Positions 18,285-27,882 of a DNA stretch of 53,829 bases are shown here, piece by piece. Source of the stretch: Alphaproteobacteria bacterium (GTDB lineage: Bacteria; Pseudomonadota; Alphaproteobacteria; Micropepsales; Micropepsaceae); NCBI GenBank assembly GCA_015654635.1, contig JAATGP010000024.1, forward strand, positions 1-53,829, read 5' to 3'. The translations under genes and the position numbers were made by a program. Position 1 is the first letter of the stretch; the number at the start of each line of letters is the position of its first letter. The notes beneath the pieces were generated by a model. The model had not been told where the DNA came from. It did not search any database and saw only the letters and a list, made by a program, of their open reading frames with translations.

Positions 18285-19037
18285 AAACCCCGCCATCGGT
18301 GGCACCATGCGGCGCAGAGCCCAGAACGGTACCAGCAAGACGATGCCCTCGGCGGCCAGCACACCCATATAACCCAAAGTGTGCGCGGGCCAGTCGGGAT
18401 TGGCGCCCGCATACAAAGCCGGAACATAAACCGCCGCGAAAATAATGGCCGCGCTCAAGAAGCCGAACAAGGGCGCCGTCCACCAACGCGGGCCGCGGGC
18501 ACCATCGAAGGTGATCGTCGCAATGAAACTGGCCGCGATAAAGGCGGCGCCAAAGGCACCAGATTCGCGCATGGTGGGGATGCTGTCGAGGGGAATGAAG
18601 CCGCCCACATCCGGGCCGGCCAAAACCACAAAGCCCGCCACCGCGCCCATAGCGGCCATGACCTGGGCGAAGGCATAGCCGGGGCCATAACGGCGATTGG
18701 TCAGGAAGATACAGAAAAAGCCGACGGGCACCAGCAAATGCGCCAAGGTGAGCCAGCCTGTGCCAATTCCGAACAGCTCAACCGGGGTGTCGCGGTACAG
18801 AAAGACCCCAATCACCCAGCTCAGCAGAGCCGTGACAGCGATACAGAGCCGAACAGCGGCCGCCAGAGCGAACGCCAACCGGTCCGTAAAGCCGCCTTTG
18901 CGGCTATAGCCGTAGGCGCTGAACGTGACCGACGCATCGTTGGCAGTTCTGAGACGGTAAAGGCCCCGGTCATGCGGAGCCATCTGCAGGCCGCCAATAC
19001 GGCCTGGAACCACGTGTTTATTATACGCCTGCACCAT
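18273..19037 (-). CDS. Integral membrane protein, possibly VUT/YhhQ-like transporter
   Basis: The 254-residue protein has about six transmembrane segments after a polar N-terminal stretch of about 45 residues. The sequence FLTNRRYGPGYAFAQVMAAM resembles the (D/L)TNRRFGP element of VUT family (DUF165, YhhQ-like) proteins, some of which take up queuosine precursors, and the later GARGPRWW segment is also reminiscent. This resemblance is partial, so the assignment is tentative. queF, another queuosine gene, is in the window but 30 kb away. The ATG at 19037 is preferred because GGTGGGGG precedes it by a few bases; the frame opens 13 codons earlier. Confidence 0.55.
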   Translation of the reverse strand: MVQAYNKHVVPGRIGGLQMAPHDRGLYRLRTANDASVTFSAYGYSRKGGFTDRLAFALAAAVRLCIAVTALLSWVIGVFLYRDTPVELFGIGTGWLTLAHLLVPVGFFCIFLTNRRYGPGYAFAQVMAAMGAVAGFVVLAGPDVGGFIPLDSIPTMRESGAFGAAFIAASFIATITFDGARGPRWWTAPLFGFLSAAIIFAAVYVPALYAGANPDWPAHTLGYMGVLAAEGIVLLVPFWALRRMVPPMAGFGGY

Positions 19038-19169
19038 TACCCCCACCCCATAGTGCCGGTCTTTGACCTGACACATTTTGAGACACTACGGGAGATTTGT
19101 TGCAGGTGCTATGCCGTTTGGCGGCAAAAACAGTGTTTACAATTTCCTAAAGGCATTCTTGAAAGAGAT

Positions 19170-19463
19170 TTAGGCAGCCGCGACAGCTACCTTTTTCTCG
19201 ACCTGCCGCTTCAGCCTCAACGCCTTGGTTGAAAGTGTCGCATCCTTTGCCTTGAGCAGATACACATCCAGCCCGCCGAGCTTGTCGACAGTGCGTAGGG
19301 CGCTCATGCAGATTTTCAGCTTGTAGGTCTGCTTCAGACTGTCGCTCGCCAGCGAGATGACCTGCAGGTTCGGGCGGAACACCCGCTTGGTCTTATTATT
19401 GGCGTGGCTCACGTTGTTGCCAACGAGAAGCGTCTTTCCGGTCAATTCGCAACGGCGTGCCAT
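19170..19463 (-). CDS. rpmB: 50S ribosomal protein L28
   Basis: The 97-residue protein has the L28 N-terminus MARRCELTGKTLLVGNNVSH, the ANNKTKRVF basic block and the VDKLGGLDVYLLKAKD segment, with the C-terminal lysine/alanine-rich tail usual in alphaproteobacteria. L28 binds 23S rRNA late in large-subunit assembly. The start at 19463 has GAGGA seven bases upstream; the longer open frame to 19682 is untranslated leader. The promoter is visible 50-80 bases upstream. The N-terminal CxxC zinc site of some L28 versions is absent (single cysteine). Confidence 0.97.
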   Translation of the reverse strand: MARRCELTGKTLLVGNNVSHANNKTKRVFRPNLQVISLASDSLKQTYKLKICMSALRTVDKLGGLDVYLLKAKDATLSTKALRLKRQVEKKVAVAAA

Positions 19464-19515
19464 AGGTGTTCCTCGGGTACAGGTCCGGCGCTGCCGGGAT
19501 TCGTAAAGAGGCGCT

Positions 19516-19544
19516 CTCTTAATTGCGTCGCTCGCCCGGGTCAA
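19516..19544 (-). promoter_or_regulatory. Promoter of rpmB
   Basis: On the minus strand TTGACC (19544-19539), a 17-base spacer and TAAGAG (19521-19516) make a good housekeeping sigma factor promoter, 53 bases before the rpmB start. TTGAC(C/A/G) -35 boxes are the usual strong type in alphaproteobacterial ribosomal genes. Confidence 0.6.
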
Positions 19545-19697
19545 GACATTGTCGTGACGGGGGCCAATATGGTTATGGGCCCAAAAGGGCAGCCCCTTGT
19601 CGTTCTTAACGAATTTCTCATGCGGAGGGTATTCGACAAGACCCCTGCGGCATAATAGAAGCAGGCTCAATTCCCTGCCCAAATTGCGAGTATCCCG

Positions 19698-20540
19698 ATG
19701 CGCCTATCGTCTGCTGTTCTTGGATTGATGATCGTCGCCGGGCCGGCTTTGGCCGCCGGCGGCTCGGCCAGTGAGCCCGCCTCGGGCCCGACCGGCAGCC
19801 TCGCCTTTGCCATGACGCTCTATGCCGGCGGCATTACCCTGGGCAAGGTCGATATGGACGCCAAATTCATCGGCGACAAATACCATGTGGTGTCGAACCT
19901 GGAGACCAGCGGCGTCGTCAATGCCTTCTGGCAATCGCAGATTCAGGCCACCTCCTCGGGCAAGCTCGATAAGAAAGCGATGCAACCCTCGCTCTATGAC
20001 TCGTTCTACAGCGGTCACAACGCCAAGAACCAAGAGGTCTCGCTGACCTACGAAAACGGCGATCCGGTACGGCTCTATGCCAATCCCAGCTACCCCCTCA
20101 CCGGTTTTGAGGTGAAGCCCGAGGAAAAGAAGGGCTCCTTCGATCCATTGAGCACGATGCTCTACATCACCTCGGGCGTGGGCGCCGAACCGGGCAATCC
20201 TTGTGCCGTCAAAGTGCCGGTATTCGATGGCCGCCGCCGCTACAATGTCGGCCTCACCAAGGTCAAACCCATCACCATCACCATGGACAACGGCCTCTAC
20301 AAAGGCCCGGGGCTGCTCTGCGCCATCGAGTACAAGCAGATTTCGGGCTACAAGCCGCGCGTTCTGCGCGACACCAATTTCCCGGCCATCAATGCTTGGG
20401 TCGGCATCTTCCCCAGCGCCGTTACCGGGCGCAGCTATGCTATTCCGCTGCGCATCTGGGCCAATACGCAATATGGCGTCATTGCCGCGGTGACCAACAC
20501 GCTCAAGATTGACGGCCAGCCGGTGAAGAGCGCGAACTGA
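19698..20540 (+). CDS. DUF3108 periplasmic protein
   Basis: The 280-residue protein has a signal peptide (MRLSSAVLGLMIVAGPALA) and then a single DUF3108 domain: LAFAMTLYAGGITLGKVDMD, YHVVSNLETSGVVNAFWQSQ, a SFYSGHNAKNQEVSLTYENG segment and a C-terminal ITMDNGL/IPLRIWANTQYGVIAA part. The function of DUF3108 is not established; the fold is thought to be a beta-barrel-like, LolA/outer-membrane related structure. It is divergent from rpmB, with about 235 bases between them, and this adjacency is common in alphaproteobacteria. Confidence 0.88.
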   Translation: MRLSSAVLGLMIVAGPALAAGGSASEPASGPTGSLAFAMTLYAGGITLGKVDMDAKFIGDKYHVVSNLETSGVVNAFWQSQIQATSSGKLDKKAMQPSLYDSFYSGHNAKNQEVSLTYENGDPVRLYANPSYPLTGFEVKPEEKKGSFDPLSTMLYITSGVGAEPGNPCAVKVPVFDGRRRYNVGLTKVKPITITMDNGLYKGPGLLCAIEYKQISGYKPRVLRDTNFPAINAWVGIFPSAVTGRSYAIPLRIWANTQYGVIAAVTNTLKIDGQPVKSAN

Positions 20541-20546
20541 TCGTAT

Positions 20547-20634
20547 CGTCATGGCTGGGCTTGATCCGGCCATCCAGTCACGAAGTCTGTTCAGAATGAT
20601 AGATGGGTGGCCGCCTCGGTGGGCGGCCATGACG
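20547..20634. repeat. 88-base element with 9-bp terminal inverted repeats
   Basis: CGTCATGGC (20547-20555) and GCCATGACG (20626-20634) are perfect inverted ends. Inside are an imperfect dyad of the GGGCTTGAYCCGGCCATCCA type and a perfect 8-bp hairpin (20608-20615 with 20622-20629). The inner motif recurs, inverted, near 50385-50415. It looks like a dispersed intergenic palindromic element of the kind common in alphaproteobacteria. Confidence 0.7.
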
Positions 20635-20653
20635 AAGACCTTAGAAGTTCAAT

Positions 20654-21544
20654 CTAGCGACGCCCTGCATTCGATATCGCGGCCAGCAGCGGCACCAGCG
20701 CGGCGCTGACGGGTGTCGCGATGCCGTGCTGTGCGCCCTTGGTGACGATCACGGCGTTGCGCGCTTTCCATTCCATCTCGCGGCCCGCCATGCGGTCCTC
20801 ATACATCGAATTGCCGTCGTCATCGTCGGCGCCAAGGAAAGCTGCAATCTGCCGCTCGATCAGGGCGTCATCGAGCGAGGCGCCTTCCGCCCGTCCCACC
20901 GCCACGCATTCGCGCAGAATGGCGCGGGCCACGTTTTCAATGCCGGGGGCCCGCATCACCTTCATGCGCTGGCCGCTGAGCGCCAAAATCACCCCGCTGG
21001 GCGCGTTGTTGCAGAGCTTGAGCCAGCCACGGGTGATAAAATCCTTGGTCGTCTCCGCCGTTACAAACGATCCGGCAAAGAGCGCACAAAATGCCTGCCC
21101 CGCTTCGTTTTCCGGCACACCAGCAATAGCAATGCGCTTCCACACCACCGCTCCAGGCGCGGTCCGGCTGGCCGACAGATCGATGATGACCGGCACAATA
21201 GGCGTCCCGGCGGGTACAAAGGGCTCGACATTTTCCCGCTGCTCGACACCATTCTGCAGCACCGCCACTTTGGTGTCCGGTCCGACCGCGGCCTCTAGCC
21301 AATGGGCGACGTCGGGGACCTGATAGGTCTTGACGCAAACGAACACCCATTCGGCAGGCGAGGCGTCCTTTGGAGTTGTCACCACCGTTGCCGGAAACAT
21401 TTGGACCGCCTCGCCCTCCTTGCGCAGCGAAAGCTCTGCAAAGGCGGTGCGCGCCGCAAAAGTCACCTGGTGGCCGGCCTGCGACAGAGCCGCCCCGACA
21501 GCGCAGCCGATGGCTCCCGGTCCAATCACAATGATACGCGACAT
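20654..21544 (-). CDS. 2-dehydropantoate 2-reductase-like protein (ApbA/PanE family)
   Basis: The 296-residue protein has the N-terminal Rossmann motif IGPGAIGCAVGAAL, a VFVCVKTYQ segment, LQNGVEQRE and the C-terminal helical domain with KLCNNAPSGVILALSG, where the lysine/asparagine pair matches catalytic positions of ketopantoate reductase. PanE reduces ketopantoate with NADPH in pantothenate synthesis. Many paralogues with other 2-oxoacid substrates exist, and no pantothenate gene is nearby, so I leave the symbol blank. It lies between a repeat element and a divergent retropepsin-like gene. Confidence 0.85.
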   Translation of the reverse strand: MSRIIVIGPGAIGCAVGAALSQAGHQVTFAARTAFAELSLRKEGEAVQMFPATVVTTPKDASPAEWVFVCVKTYQVPDVAHWLEAAVGPDTKVAVLQNGVEQRENVEPFVPAGTPIVPVIIDLSASRTAPGAVVWKRIAIAGVPENEAGQAFCALFAGSFVTAETTKDFITRGWLKLCNNAPSGVILALSGQRMKVMRAPGIENVARAILRECVAVGRAEGASLDDALIERQIAAFLGADDDDGNSMYEDRMAGREMEWKARNAVIVTKGAQHGIATPVSAALVPLLAAISNAGRR

Positions 21545-21812
21545 GGTTTCCTCCGGCTCAGTCTCGAAAATATAGTGGCAGGCCGCGGTCAGCAGTCACG
21601 ACACGCACCTCGCGATCAGGTCTAAACGCCTCCAAACATACCGATGAATCCGGGGCGGCTCGATGAAATTCTGCGTGTGGTCGGCGGCATGCCTCGCGGC
21701 TCATGCTCCTGCGTCAATAGCGTGTAACAATGCAGACATTCTACGACAACACCGCTTGTTATGGTTCCCGTAAGACAGCAAGATTGCCGCCTTTGAAGGT
21801 GTGGGGGGTACG

Positions 21813-22790
21813 ATGAAATCGTGGCTGTGTGGAGTGTTCGGCGCCATCACAATGCTGGCAGCGCCGGTACAGGCGGAAGATTGCAAGCCGCTCAAAATGT
21901 TCGAGAGCATAGCGCTGTCCTCAAGCCACGATGGCCGTCGGCTGTATGTGCCGGTACAGATAAACGGACAGAACAAGCGCCTGTTGCTCGATACGGGTGC
22001 CCCTATTTCTATGATCAGCGATGATTTGGTCAAATTGCTTGGTCTTGACACACACCGGGCCAAAGTGCGCCTCTATGATGTAACGGGCATCTATACGGAC
22101 CATTATGCCAGGGCCCCCTTTAAGATTGGCCGTCTCACTTTGGGCGAATCCGAATTCATGGTCTCGCCCGGGCTTAATCATATGGACGAGCCGGATGTGG
22201 TGGGCACTCTGGGTTCCGACTTTCTGGCGATGTTCGATATATCGATCGACCCTGTGGCCAAGAAACTCGACCTGCTGGACCCCGATCATTGCTTGGACAA
22301 GGTGATCTATTGGCCAGCCAGTGCCATCGCCAAGGTGCCAGTCGAACGCTTGCGCGATGGTCACATCGTGCTCAGCCTTGAACTCGACGGCAAGCCGGTC
22401 AGGGCAATATTGGACACGGGCGCCGAGGGTTCGACCTTGCGCATCGAAGCGGCGCATGCCCTGCTGGGTATTATTCCCGGCGGCCCCGAAACGCCGGTCT
22501 CCGGCCAGCTTAACGGAGTAAAGGATCTCGCCACCTACCGCCATGTCTTCAAGAGTTTAAGCTTTGAAGGCGTCGCCGTCGCCAATCCCACGCTCACCTT
22601 GATCCCGGATATGATAGATGAGCCGCTCTCTTCCACCCCATTGGGAACGCTGATCAAGGAAAAAAACCTCGCGGCCAGGCCCGACATGCTTCTCGGCATG
22701 GACATCTTGCGGCACGTACATATCTACATCGCCTACAAAGACCGTTTGGTCTACGTCACACCGCTAGAGACGCCGCCGCCGACCAAATAG
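21813..22790 (+). CDS. Secreted aspartic protease-like protein with two retropepsin domains
   Basis: After a signal peptide (MKSWLCGVFGAITMLAAPVQA) the 325-residue protein has two retropepsin-like half-domains in one chain. The first has LLLDTGAPISMI with D60-T61-G62, the second AILDTGAEGSTL with D201-T202-G203. Each DTG is preceded by a hydrophobic strand and followed by the flap-like region, as in PF13650-type domains. Viral retropepsins form homodimers with one DTG per subunit; here a single polypeptide supplies both, as in pepsins. Whether it cleaves peptides is unknown. The ATG at 21813 is favoured by GTGGGGGG upstream; a GTG at 21801 opens the same frame. It converges on the mutase gene with a 10-base gap. 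Confidence 0.82.
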   Translation: MKSWLCGVFGAITMLAAPVQAEDCKPLKMFESIALSSSHDGRRLYVPVQINGQNKRLLLDTGAPISMISDDLVKLLGLDTHRAKVRLYDVTGIYTDHYARAPFKIGRLTLGESEFMVSPGLNHMDEPDVVGTLGSDFLAMFDISIDPVAKKLDLLDPDHCLDKVIYWPASAIAKVPVERLRDGHIVLSLELDGKPVRAILDTGAEGSTLRIEAAHALLGIIPGGPETPVSGQLNGVKDLATYRHVFKSLSFEGVAVANPTLTLIPDMIDEPLSSTPLGTLIKEKNLAARPDMLLGMDILRHVHIYIAYKDRLVYVTPLETPPPTK

Positions 22791-22800
22791 CACGCGGGTA

Positions 22801-24912
22801 TCAGCGTCTGTTGAGCAGCCCCAGCACGGTCTTGGCGGCGTCCGGGATATTGGTGCCGGGGCCGAAGACAGCCACCACTCCCATTGCCTTCAGGGCAGCA
22901 TGATCCTTGGGTGGAATGACTCCTCCGACCACGACCAGCGCGGCTGACCCCGCCTGCTTCAGCGCCGCGATCAGTTCCGGCACCAAGGTCTTGTGTCCCG
23001 CCGCCAGAGTCGAGACGCCAACCACCTGCGCCCTGGTTTCGACGGCATTGCGCGCAACTTCTTCAGGCGTTGCAAACAAAGGTCCGACATCGACATGAAA
23101 GCCGATATCGGCAAAGGCCGAGGCGATTACCTTGGCACCGCGGTCATGGCCATCTTGACCCAGTTTGGCCACCAGCAGGCGCGGCGGCCCGCCGGCCCGG
23201 GCGGCAAAGGTCTCCACCTCGCCTTGCAGCGCCGCAAATTCGTTGTCGCCTTGAAAGCAATCGCCATAGACACCCGAAATCACCTGCGTCACCGCTTTGT
23301 GCCGGCCATGCACGGTTTCGATGGCGGTGGAAATCTCGCCCACCGTGGCGCGGGCCCGTGCCGCTTCCACCGCCAATGCGAGAAGATTGGCTTGCCCCGC
23401 CGCGCCTGCGCGCAACGCCGCCAGTGCCGCCTCCAGCCGCGCCGGATCGCGCCCCGCTTTGACCTCAACCAAACGGGCGATCTGCGTTTTCAGCACGGCG
23501 GCATTATCGACTTCGCGATACTGCCCCTCCTCCACCGCCTCCGGCTCAAAGCGGTTGACGCCGACGATCACCTCTTCGCCTTTGTCGATGCGGGCCTGCT
23601 TACGGGCGGCGGATTCTTCGATGGCGAGCTTAGCCTCTGCCAGACAGTTCGCGATCCCGCCCTTGACATCCAGATCGGCGATGATACCGCGCGCCGCCAC
23701 CAGCAGCGAATGGGTCAGCGCCTCGACAAAATACGATCCGCCCAAGGGATCGGCCGTGCGCGTCACTTGGCTTTCGTGTTGCAGGATCAGCTGCGTGTTG
23801 CGGGCAACACGGGCCGACATTTCGCTGGGCAGCGCTATGGCTTCATCGAAGGCGTTGGTATGCAGCGATTGCGTGCCGCCCAAGACCGCTGCCAGCGCCT
23901 CATAGGCTGTGCGCACGATGTTGTTGGCTGGGTCCTGCTCGGTCAGTGACACACCGGAGGTCTGGCAATGGGTGCGCAGCATCAGGCTTTCGCTTTTGCT
24001 AGCGCCGAACTCTTGCATGATCTCGCACCACAACACCCGTGCGGCGCGCAGCTTGGCGATTTCCATGAAAAAATTCATGCCGATGCCGAAAAAGAATGAC
24101 AGCCGCGGCGCGAAGGCATCGATCTTCAGCCCGCGGGCGAGCGCCGCGCGCACATATTCCTTGCCATCCGCCAGCGTGTAGGCCAGCTCCTGCACCGCCG
24201 TCGCGCCGGCCTCATGCATATGATAGCCGCTGATCGAGATCGAATTGAATTTCGGCATATTCTGCGCCGTGTATTGAATGACATCGGCGGCAATCCGCAT
24301 CGAGGGCGCGGGTGGATAGATGTAGGTGTTGCGCACCATGAATTCTTTCAGGATATCGTTCTGGATCGTTCCTGAAAGCTGTTCCGGCTTCACACCCTGT
24401 TCGTCCGCCGCCACGATGAAACTCGCCAGCACCGGGATCACCGCCCCGTTCATGGTCATGGAAACGCTCATGCGTTCCAGCGGAATCCCGGCGAAGAGGA
24501 TTTTCATATCCTCGACCGAATCGATGGCAACGCCCGCCTTGCCGACATCGCCCGCAACGCGCGGATGATCGCTGTCGTAACCCCTATGGGTCGGCAGATC
24601 GAAGGCCACAGATAGACCGGTCTGTCCCGCCGCCAGATTGGCGCGGTAGAAAGCGTTAGACTCTTCGGCGGTGGAAAAACCCGCATATTGGCGAATGGTC
24701 CAGGGCCGCCCCGCATACATGCTGGCGCGCACGCCGCGCAGGAACGGCGCTAGGCCCGGCAGGCCATCGCCCTCCAGCCCCTCAAGGTCCGCCGCCGTAT
24801 AAAGCGGCTTGACCGCAAACCCCTCTGGCGTCTGCCAGAGAAGCTCCGTAAGCGGACGGCCCCTCAGTTCCTTGGCGGCCAGCGCCGCCCATGCTTCTGG
24901 CGTTGTTATCAT
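22801..24912 (-). CDS. scpA: Methylmalonyl-CoA mutase, single-chain B12-dependent type
   Basis: This 703-residue enzyme interconverts succinyl-CoA and methylmalonyl-CoA using adenosylcobalamin. The N-terminal TIM-barrel domain carries [35 protein letters not shown] and [12 protein letters not shown]; the C-terminal cobalamin domain (from about 575) has the base-off ligand motif DGHDRG with H589, then GVSTLAAGH and VVVGGVIP. The full-length catalytic plus B12 domain layout corresponds to the large catalytic subunit (MutB/ScpA); no small subunit gene, epimerase or MeaB chaperone is next to it. It depends on cobalamin, whose late synthesis genes cobS and cobT are 7 kb away. No cobalamin riboswitch was recognised in the 5' region. 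Confidence 0.95.
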   Translation of the reverse strand: MITTPEAWAALAAKELRGRPLTELLWQTPEGFAVKPLYTAADLEGLEGDGLPGLAPFLRGVRASMYAGRPWTIRQYAGFSTAEESNAFYRANLAAGQTGLSVAFDLPTHRGYDSDHPRVAGDVGKAGVAIDSVEDMKILFAGIPLERMSVSMTMNGAVIPVLASFIVAADEQGVKPEQLSGTIQNDILKEFMVRNTYIYPPAPSMRIAADVIQYTAQNMPKFNSISISGYHMHEAGATAVQELAYTLADGKEYVRAALARGLKIDAFAPRLSFFFGIGMNFFMEIAKLRAARVLWCEIMQEFGASKSESLMLRTHCQTSGVSLTEQDPANNIVRTAYEALAAVLGGTQSLHTNAFDEAIALPSEMSARVARNTQLILQHESQVTRTADPLGGSYFVEALTHSLLVAARGIIADLDVKGGIANCLAEAKLAIEESAARKQARIDKGEEVIVGVNRFEPEAVEEGQYREVDNAAVLKTQIARLVEVKAGRDPARLEAALAALRAGAAGQANLLALAVEAARARATVGEISTAIETVHGRHKAVTQVISGVYGDCFQGDNEFAALQGEVETFAARAGGPPRLLVAKLGQDGHDRGAKVIASAFADIGFHVDVGPLFATPEEVARNAVETRAQVVGVSTLAAGHKTLVPELIAALKQAGSAALVVVGGVIPPKDHAALKAMGVVAVFGPGTNIPDAAKTVLGLLNRR

Positions 24913-25341
24913 CCGGCGTATTTAGCGCTATTTTCCGCCGCTGGCAGCGCCCGGCTTTTGCTACACAGAATTGTCGCGGAACCGTTTCAAACTCGTCACA
25001 TTCCTCCGCGCACGGAGTTTTCCGTGGATAAGTCCCTTAGGCCCCAGGATTCGCGTCGCCCACAAGATATAGCGCCGCTAACCCCTTGACAGCACCCTAA
25101 TGGTATGAGAACAAAGGCTGATTTCCGGCGAGTTGGTGATTCGGGCCCGGTTCGTTCGGCACCCGTTCCAGATTGTTTATTGCGGACAGTACCAAGCGCC
25201 CCACTCTGATTCTCTCACCCTTACGCCGCGTTTTGGCGCCGCACCGCCCCCCCGATCGCCGCTTACCCCCAGCAGCGTGGCGTTGCGCCCCCACCGAAAG
25301 CCTTGCGCTCAAGGCCCCCAGCGGTGAATGGTCCCCCGGCA
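24913..25341. other. 430-base gap between the mutase and helicase genes
   Basis: No gene is supported. It is the shared promoter region of two divergent genes. It holds a small hairpin (CTCCG/CGGAG at 25004-25017 followed by TTTT) and a TTGACA at 25086-25091 with a TATGAG 12 bases further, too close for a normal promoter. The last 150 bases are C-rich and may be helicase leader. Confidence 0.5.
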
Positions 25342-27882
25342 ATGCGCACATCAAACACCGGCTCGCGGGTCACGGCTGTCCTTGGCCCGACCAATACGGG
25401 CAAGACCCATTTCGCCATCGAGCGCATGCTCGGGCACAAGACCGGCATGATCGGCCTGCCGCTGCGCTTATTGGCGCGCGAGGTCTATGACAAGATTGTC
25501 CGCCTCAAAGGGGCCAGCCAGGTTGCCCTCATCACCGGCGAGGAGAAAATCATTCCCGCCGGGGCGCCCTATTACGTCTGTACGGTGGAAGCCATGCCGA
25601 CCGGCCTGGGCACGGCCTTTCTGGCGGTGGATGAGATCCAGCTTTGCGCCGATCCCGAGCGTGGCCATGTCTTCACTGATCGCTTGCTGCATGCCCGCGG
25701 TACCGAGGAGACCCTGTTCCTCGGCGCCGACACCATGCGCGGTGCCATCCAGCGCTTTGTGCCGAGCGCCTATTTCGTCACCCGCTCGCGCTTTTCGGAT
25801 CTGGCCTATACCGGCCCGAAGAAGCTAACCCGCCTGCCGCGCCGCTCCGCCGTGGTCGCCTTCTCCGCCGATGATGTCTACGGCATTGCCGAGACCATCC
25901 GGGTGCAGCGCGGCGGTGCAGCCGTGGTCTTGGGCGCCCTTAGCCCACGCACCCGCAATGCCCAAGTGGCCCTCTATCAATCCGGCGAAGTCGATTTCCT
26001 CGTCGCCACCGATGCCATCGGCATGGGCATCAACATGGATGTCGATCACGTTGCCTTTTCGGCGACGGAAAAATTCGATGGCTTTGTCACCCGCCCCTTG
26101 CGCCCCGAAGAAATGGGCCAGATCGCCGGTCGCGCCGGCCGCCATATGAACGATGGCACTTTCGGTGTCACCGGCGACGCCGCGCCGTTGGAGCCGGAAC
26201 TCGTCAGCCGGATCGAGAATCATCACTACGATCCGGTGCGCGTGCTGCAATGGCGCAATTCCGCCCTGGCTTTTCATTCCCTGGATGCGCTCACCGCCTC
26301 CCTCGATGAGCCCACGCCCACCCGCGGTCTGGTGAAGGCGCGCCCGTCTTCGGACCTCATCGCGCTGCGCACTCTCGCTGCCCAAGACGACATCCGCGAC
26401 CGCACCACGGCGACGGCCCAGATCAAGCTGCTCTGGGACACCTGCCAGATGCCGGATTTCAACAAGCTGTCGACGGAAGAACACGTCCGCCTCGTCCGCA
26501 CCATCTATGGTCATCTGTCGGGCGATGCAGGCGTCTTGCCGGAAGATTGGCTGGCGGCGCAGATCAACCGCCTCGACATCATCGAAGGCGATGTCTCCAC
26601 CCTCTCCGGGCGCCTCGCCCATATCCGCACCTGGACCTATGCCGCCAACCGCCCCGGCTGGGTCGAGGATCAGAAGCATTGGCAGGAGGTTACGCGCGCC
26701 ATTGAGGACCGCCTCTCCGATGCTTTGCATGAAAAGCTGACACAGCGCTTTATCGACCGGCGCACCTCGGTCTTGATCCGCCAGCTGCGGGAGGAAGATC
26801 TCGATCTGGCGCTGGATGATTCCGGCGGCGTCACGGTGGCGGGCGAAGCCATCGGTAAGCTGGAAGGCTTCCGCTTCACCCCAGCCGAGACCACACAAGG
26901 CTTGGAAGCCAGGGCTTTGCGCGCCGCGGCTGTGAAGGGCCTCGAAAGCGAATTTCACACCCGCGCCCGCAAACTCTCCTTCGCTTCTGAGAATGAAATC
27001 ACCCTTAGCGAACATGGGCGGCTGTGGTGGGATGGCGCCATCGTCGCCCAGCTCGTCGCCGGTCCCTCGCCGCTGGCGCCCGCCGTGCAGGTGCTCGCCG
27101 ATGAAAGCCTCAGGGGCGCCCCGCGCGATGGCGTGCAGCGCCGCTTGGAAGATTGGCTGAAAGTGCGCATCGCCGCCAAGCTGCAGCTCTTGCAAGCCCT
27201 GTCGGACGGTATCGAAGCCAAGGCCGGCACCAAGGAAGCGCTGCCCGGCGAAGCCCGCGGCATCGCCCATCGTCTGATGGAGAATTTCGGCTCCATCGAT
27301 TTTCCGCGCACCGACCTCAAGGGCGACCGCGGCGCCGTCATGCGCGCGCTCAGGCCTTACGGCGTCTGGTTCGGCCGCCGCACGGTTTATCTGCCAAAGC
27401 TGCTGCGCCCCGACGCCGCCAGCCTGCTGGCCCTACTCTGGAGCATCTGGCAGAAGACCGAAAATGTGCCGACCCTGCCGCGCGCGGGCCTCACCTCCTT
27501 TGAGAGCGAAGCGCCCGAAGGCTTTCTCGCCGCTGCCGGTTTTCGCAAATTCGCCAGCCGCGCCATTCGCCTCGACATGCTGGAGCGGCTGGAAGACGTG
27601 CTGGAGCAAGCCCTGATCGGCGGCGAGACTTCCGACATCCTGCTGCCCAAGCTGGTCTCACTGCTCGGCTGCGGCAATGACGAGTTGAAAGAGGTTCTGA
27701 ACGCGCTCGGCTGGCAAGCCATGGACGTCGCCGACGGCAAACAAGTCTGGCGCCGCGCCGCGCCCAAACCGCCGCGCCGGGAGAAAAAGCCACGCGAAGA
27801 AAAACGCGAGAAAAAACCCGTCATTACCGTGAACCCCGACTCCCCCTTCGCCAGCCTCGCCGATCTTTTCGGAAGTAAATGA
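25342..27882 (+). CDS. SUV3-type RNA helicase
   Basis: The 846-residue protein resembles the mitochondrial RNA helicase SUV3 and its alphaproteobacterial relatives. Motif I is GPTNTGKT (15-22), motif II is DEIQ (97-100), followed by the SUV3-like GHVFTDRLLHARG, then motifs V/VI in VATDAIGMGINMDVD and GQIAGRAGRH. A long C-terminal helical region follows, ending in a basic tail (PPRREKKPREEKREKK) before SPFASLADLF. The role is probably RNA unwinding in turnover, by analogy. Three starts are possible: TTG 25303, GTG 25324 and ATG 25342; none has a good ribosome site, and I use the ATG because the family N-terminus begins there. The stop overlaps the next start by four bases. Confidence 0.88.
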   Translation: MRTSNTGSRVTAVLGPTNTGKTHFAIERMLGHKTGMIGLPLRLLAREVYDKIVRLKGASQVALITGEEKIIPAGAPYYVCTVEAMPTGLGTAFLAVDEIQLCADPERGHVFTDRLLHARGTEETLFLGADTMRGAIQRFVPSAYFVTRSRFSDLAYTGPKKLTRLPRRSAVVAFSADDVYGIAETIRVQRGGAAVVLGALSPRTRNAQVALYQSGEVDFLVATDAIGMGINMDVDHVAFSATEKFDGFVTRPLRPEEMGQIAGRAGRHMNDGTFGVTGDAAPLEPELVSRIENHHYDPVRVLQWRNSALAFHSLDALTASLDEPTPTRGLVKARPSSDLIALRTLAAQDDIRDRTTATAQIKLLWDTCQMPDFNKLSTEEHVRLVRTIYGHLSGDAGVLPEDWLAAQINRLDIIEGDVSTLSGRLAHIRTWTYAANRPGWVEDQKHWQEVTRAIEDRLSDALHEKLTQRFIDRRTSVLIRQLREEDLDLALDDSGGVTVAGEAIGKLEGFRFTPAETTQGLEARALRAAAVKGLESEFHTRARKLSFASENEITLSEHGRLWWDGAIVAQLVAGPSPLAPAVQVLADESLRGAPRDGVQRRLEDWLKVRIAAKLQLLQALSDGIEAKAGTKEALPGEARGIAHRLMENFGSIDFPRTDLKGDRGAVMRALRPYGVWFGRRTVYLPKLLRPDAASLLALLWSIWQKTENVPTLPRAGLTSFESEAPEGFLAAAGFRKFASRAIRLDMLERLEDVLEQALIGGETSDILLPKLVSLLGCGNDELKEVLNALGWQAMDVADGKQVWRRAAPKPPRREKKPREEKREKKPVITVNPDSPFASLADLFGSK

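Noticed and set aside
16532..18427. 631-codon minus-strand frame
   Set aside because: Antisense to the esterase with its signal peptide and Ser-Asp-His triad; composition is histidine/arginine/glycine-rich like other shadows.
24913..25020. Cobalamin riboswitch upstream of methylmalonyl-CoA mutase
   Set aside because: The 5' region is short and no B12-box-like conserved core was seen; cobS likewise has only a 43-base upstream gap.
25086..25109. TTGACA ... TATGAG as helicase promoter
   Set aside because: The spacing is only 12 bases, too short for a standard promoter.
25825..27270. 481-codon minus-strand frame
   Set aside because: Antisense to the SUV3-type helicase.
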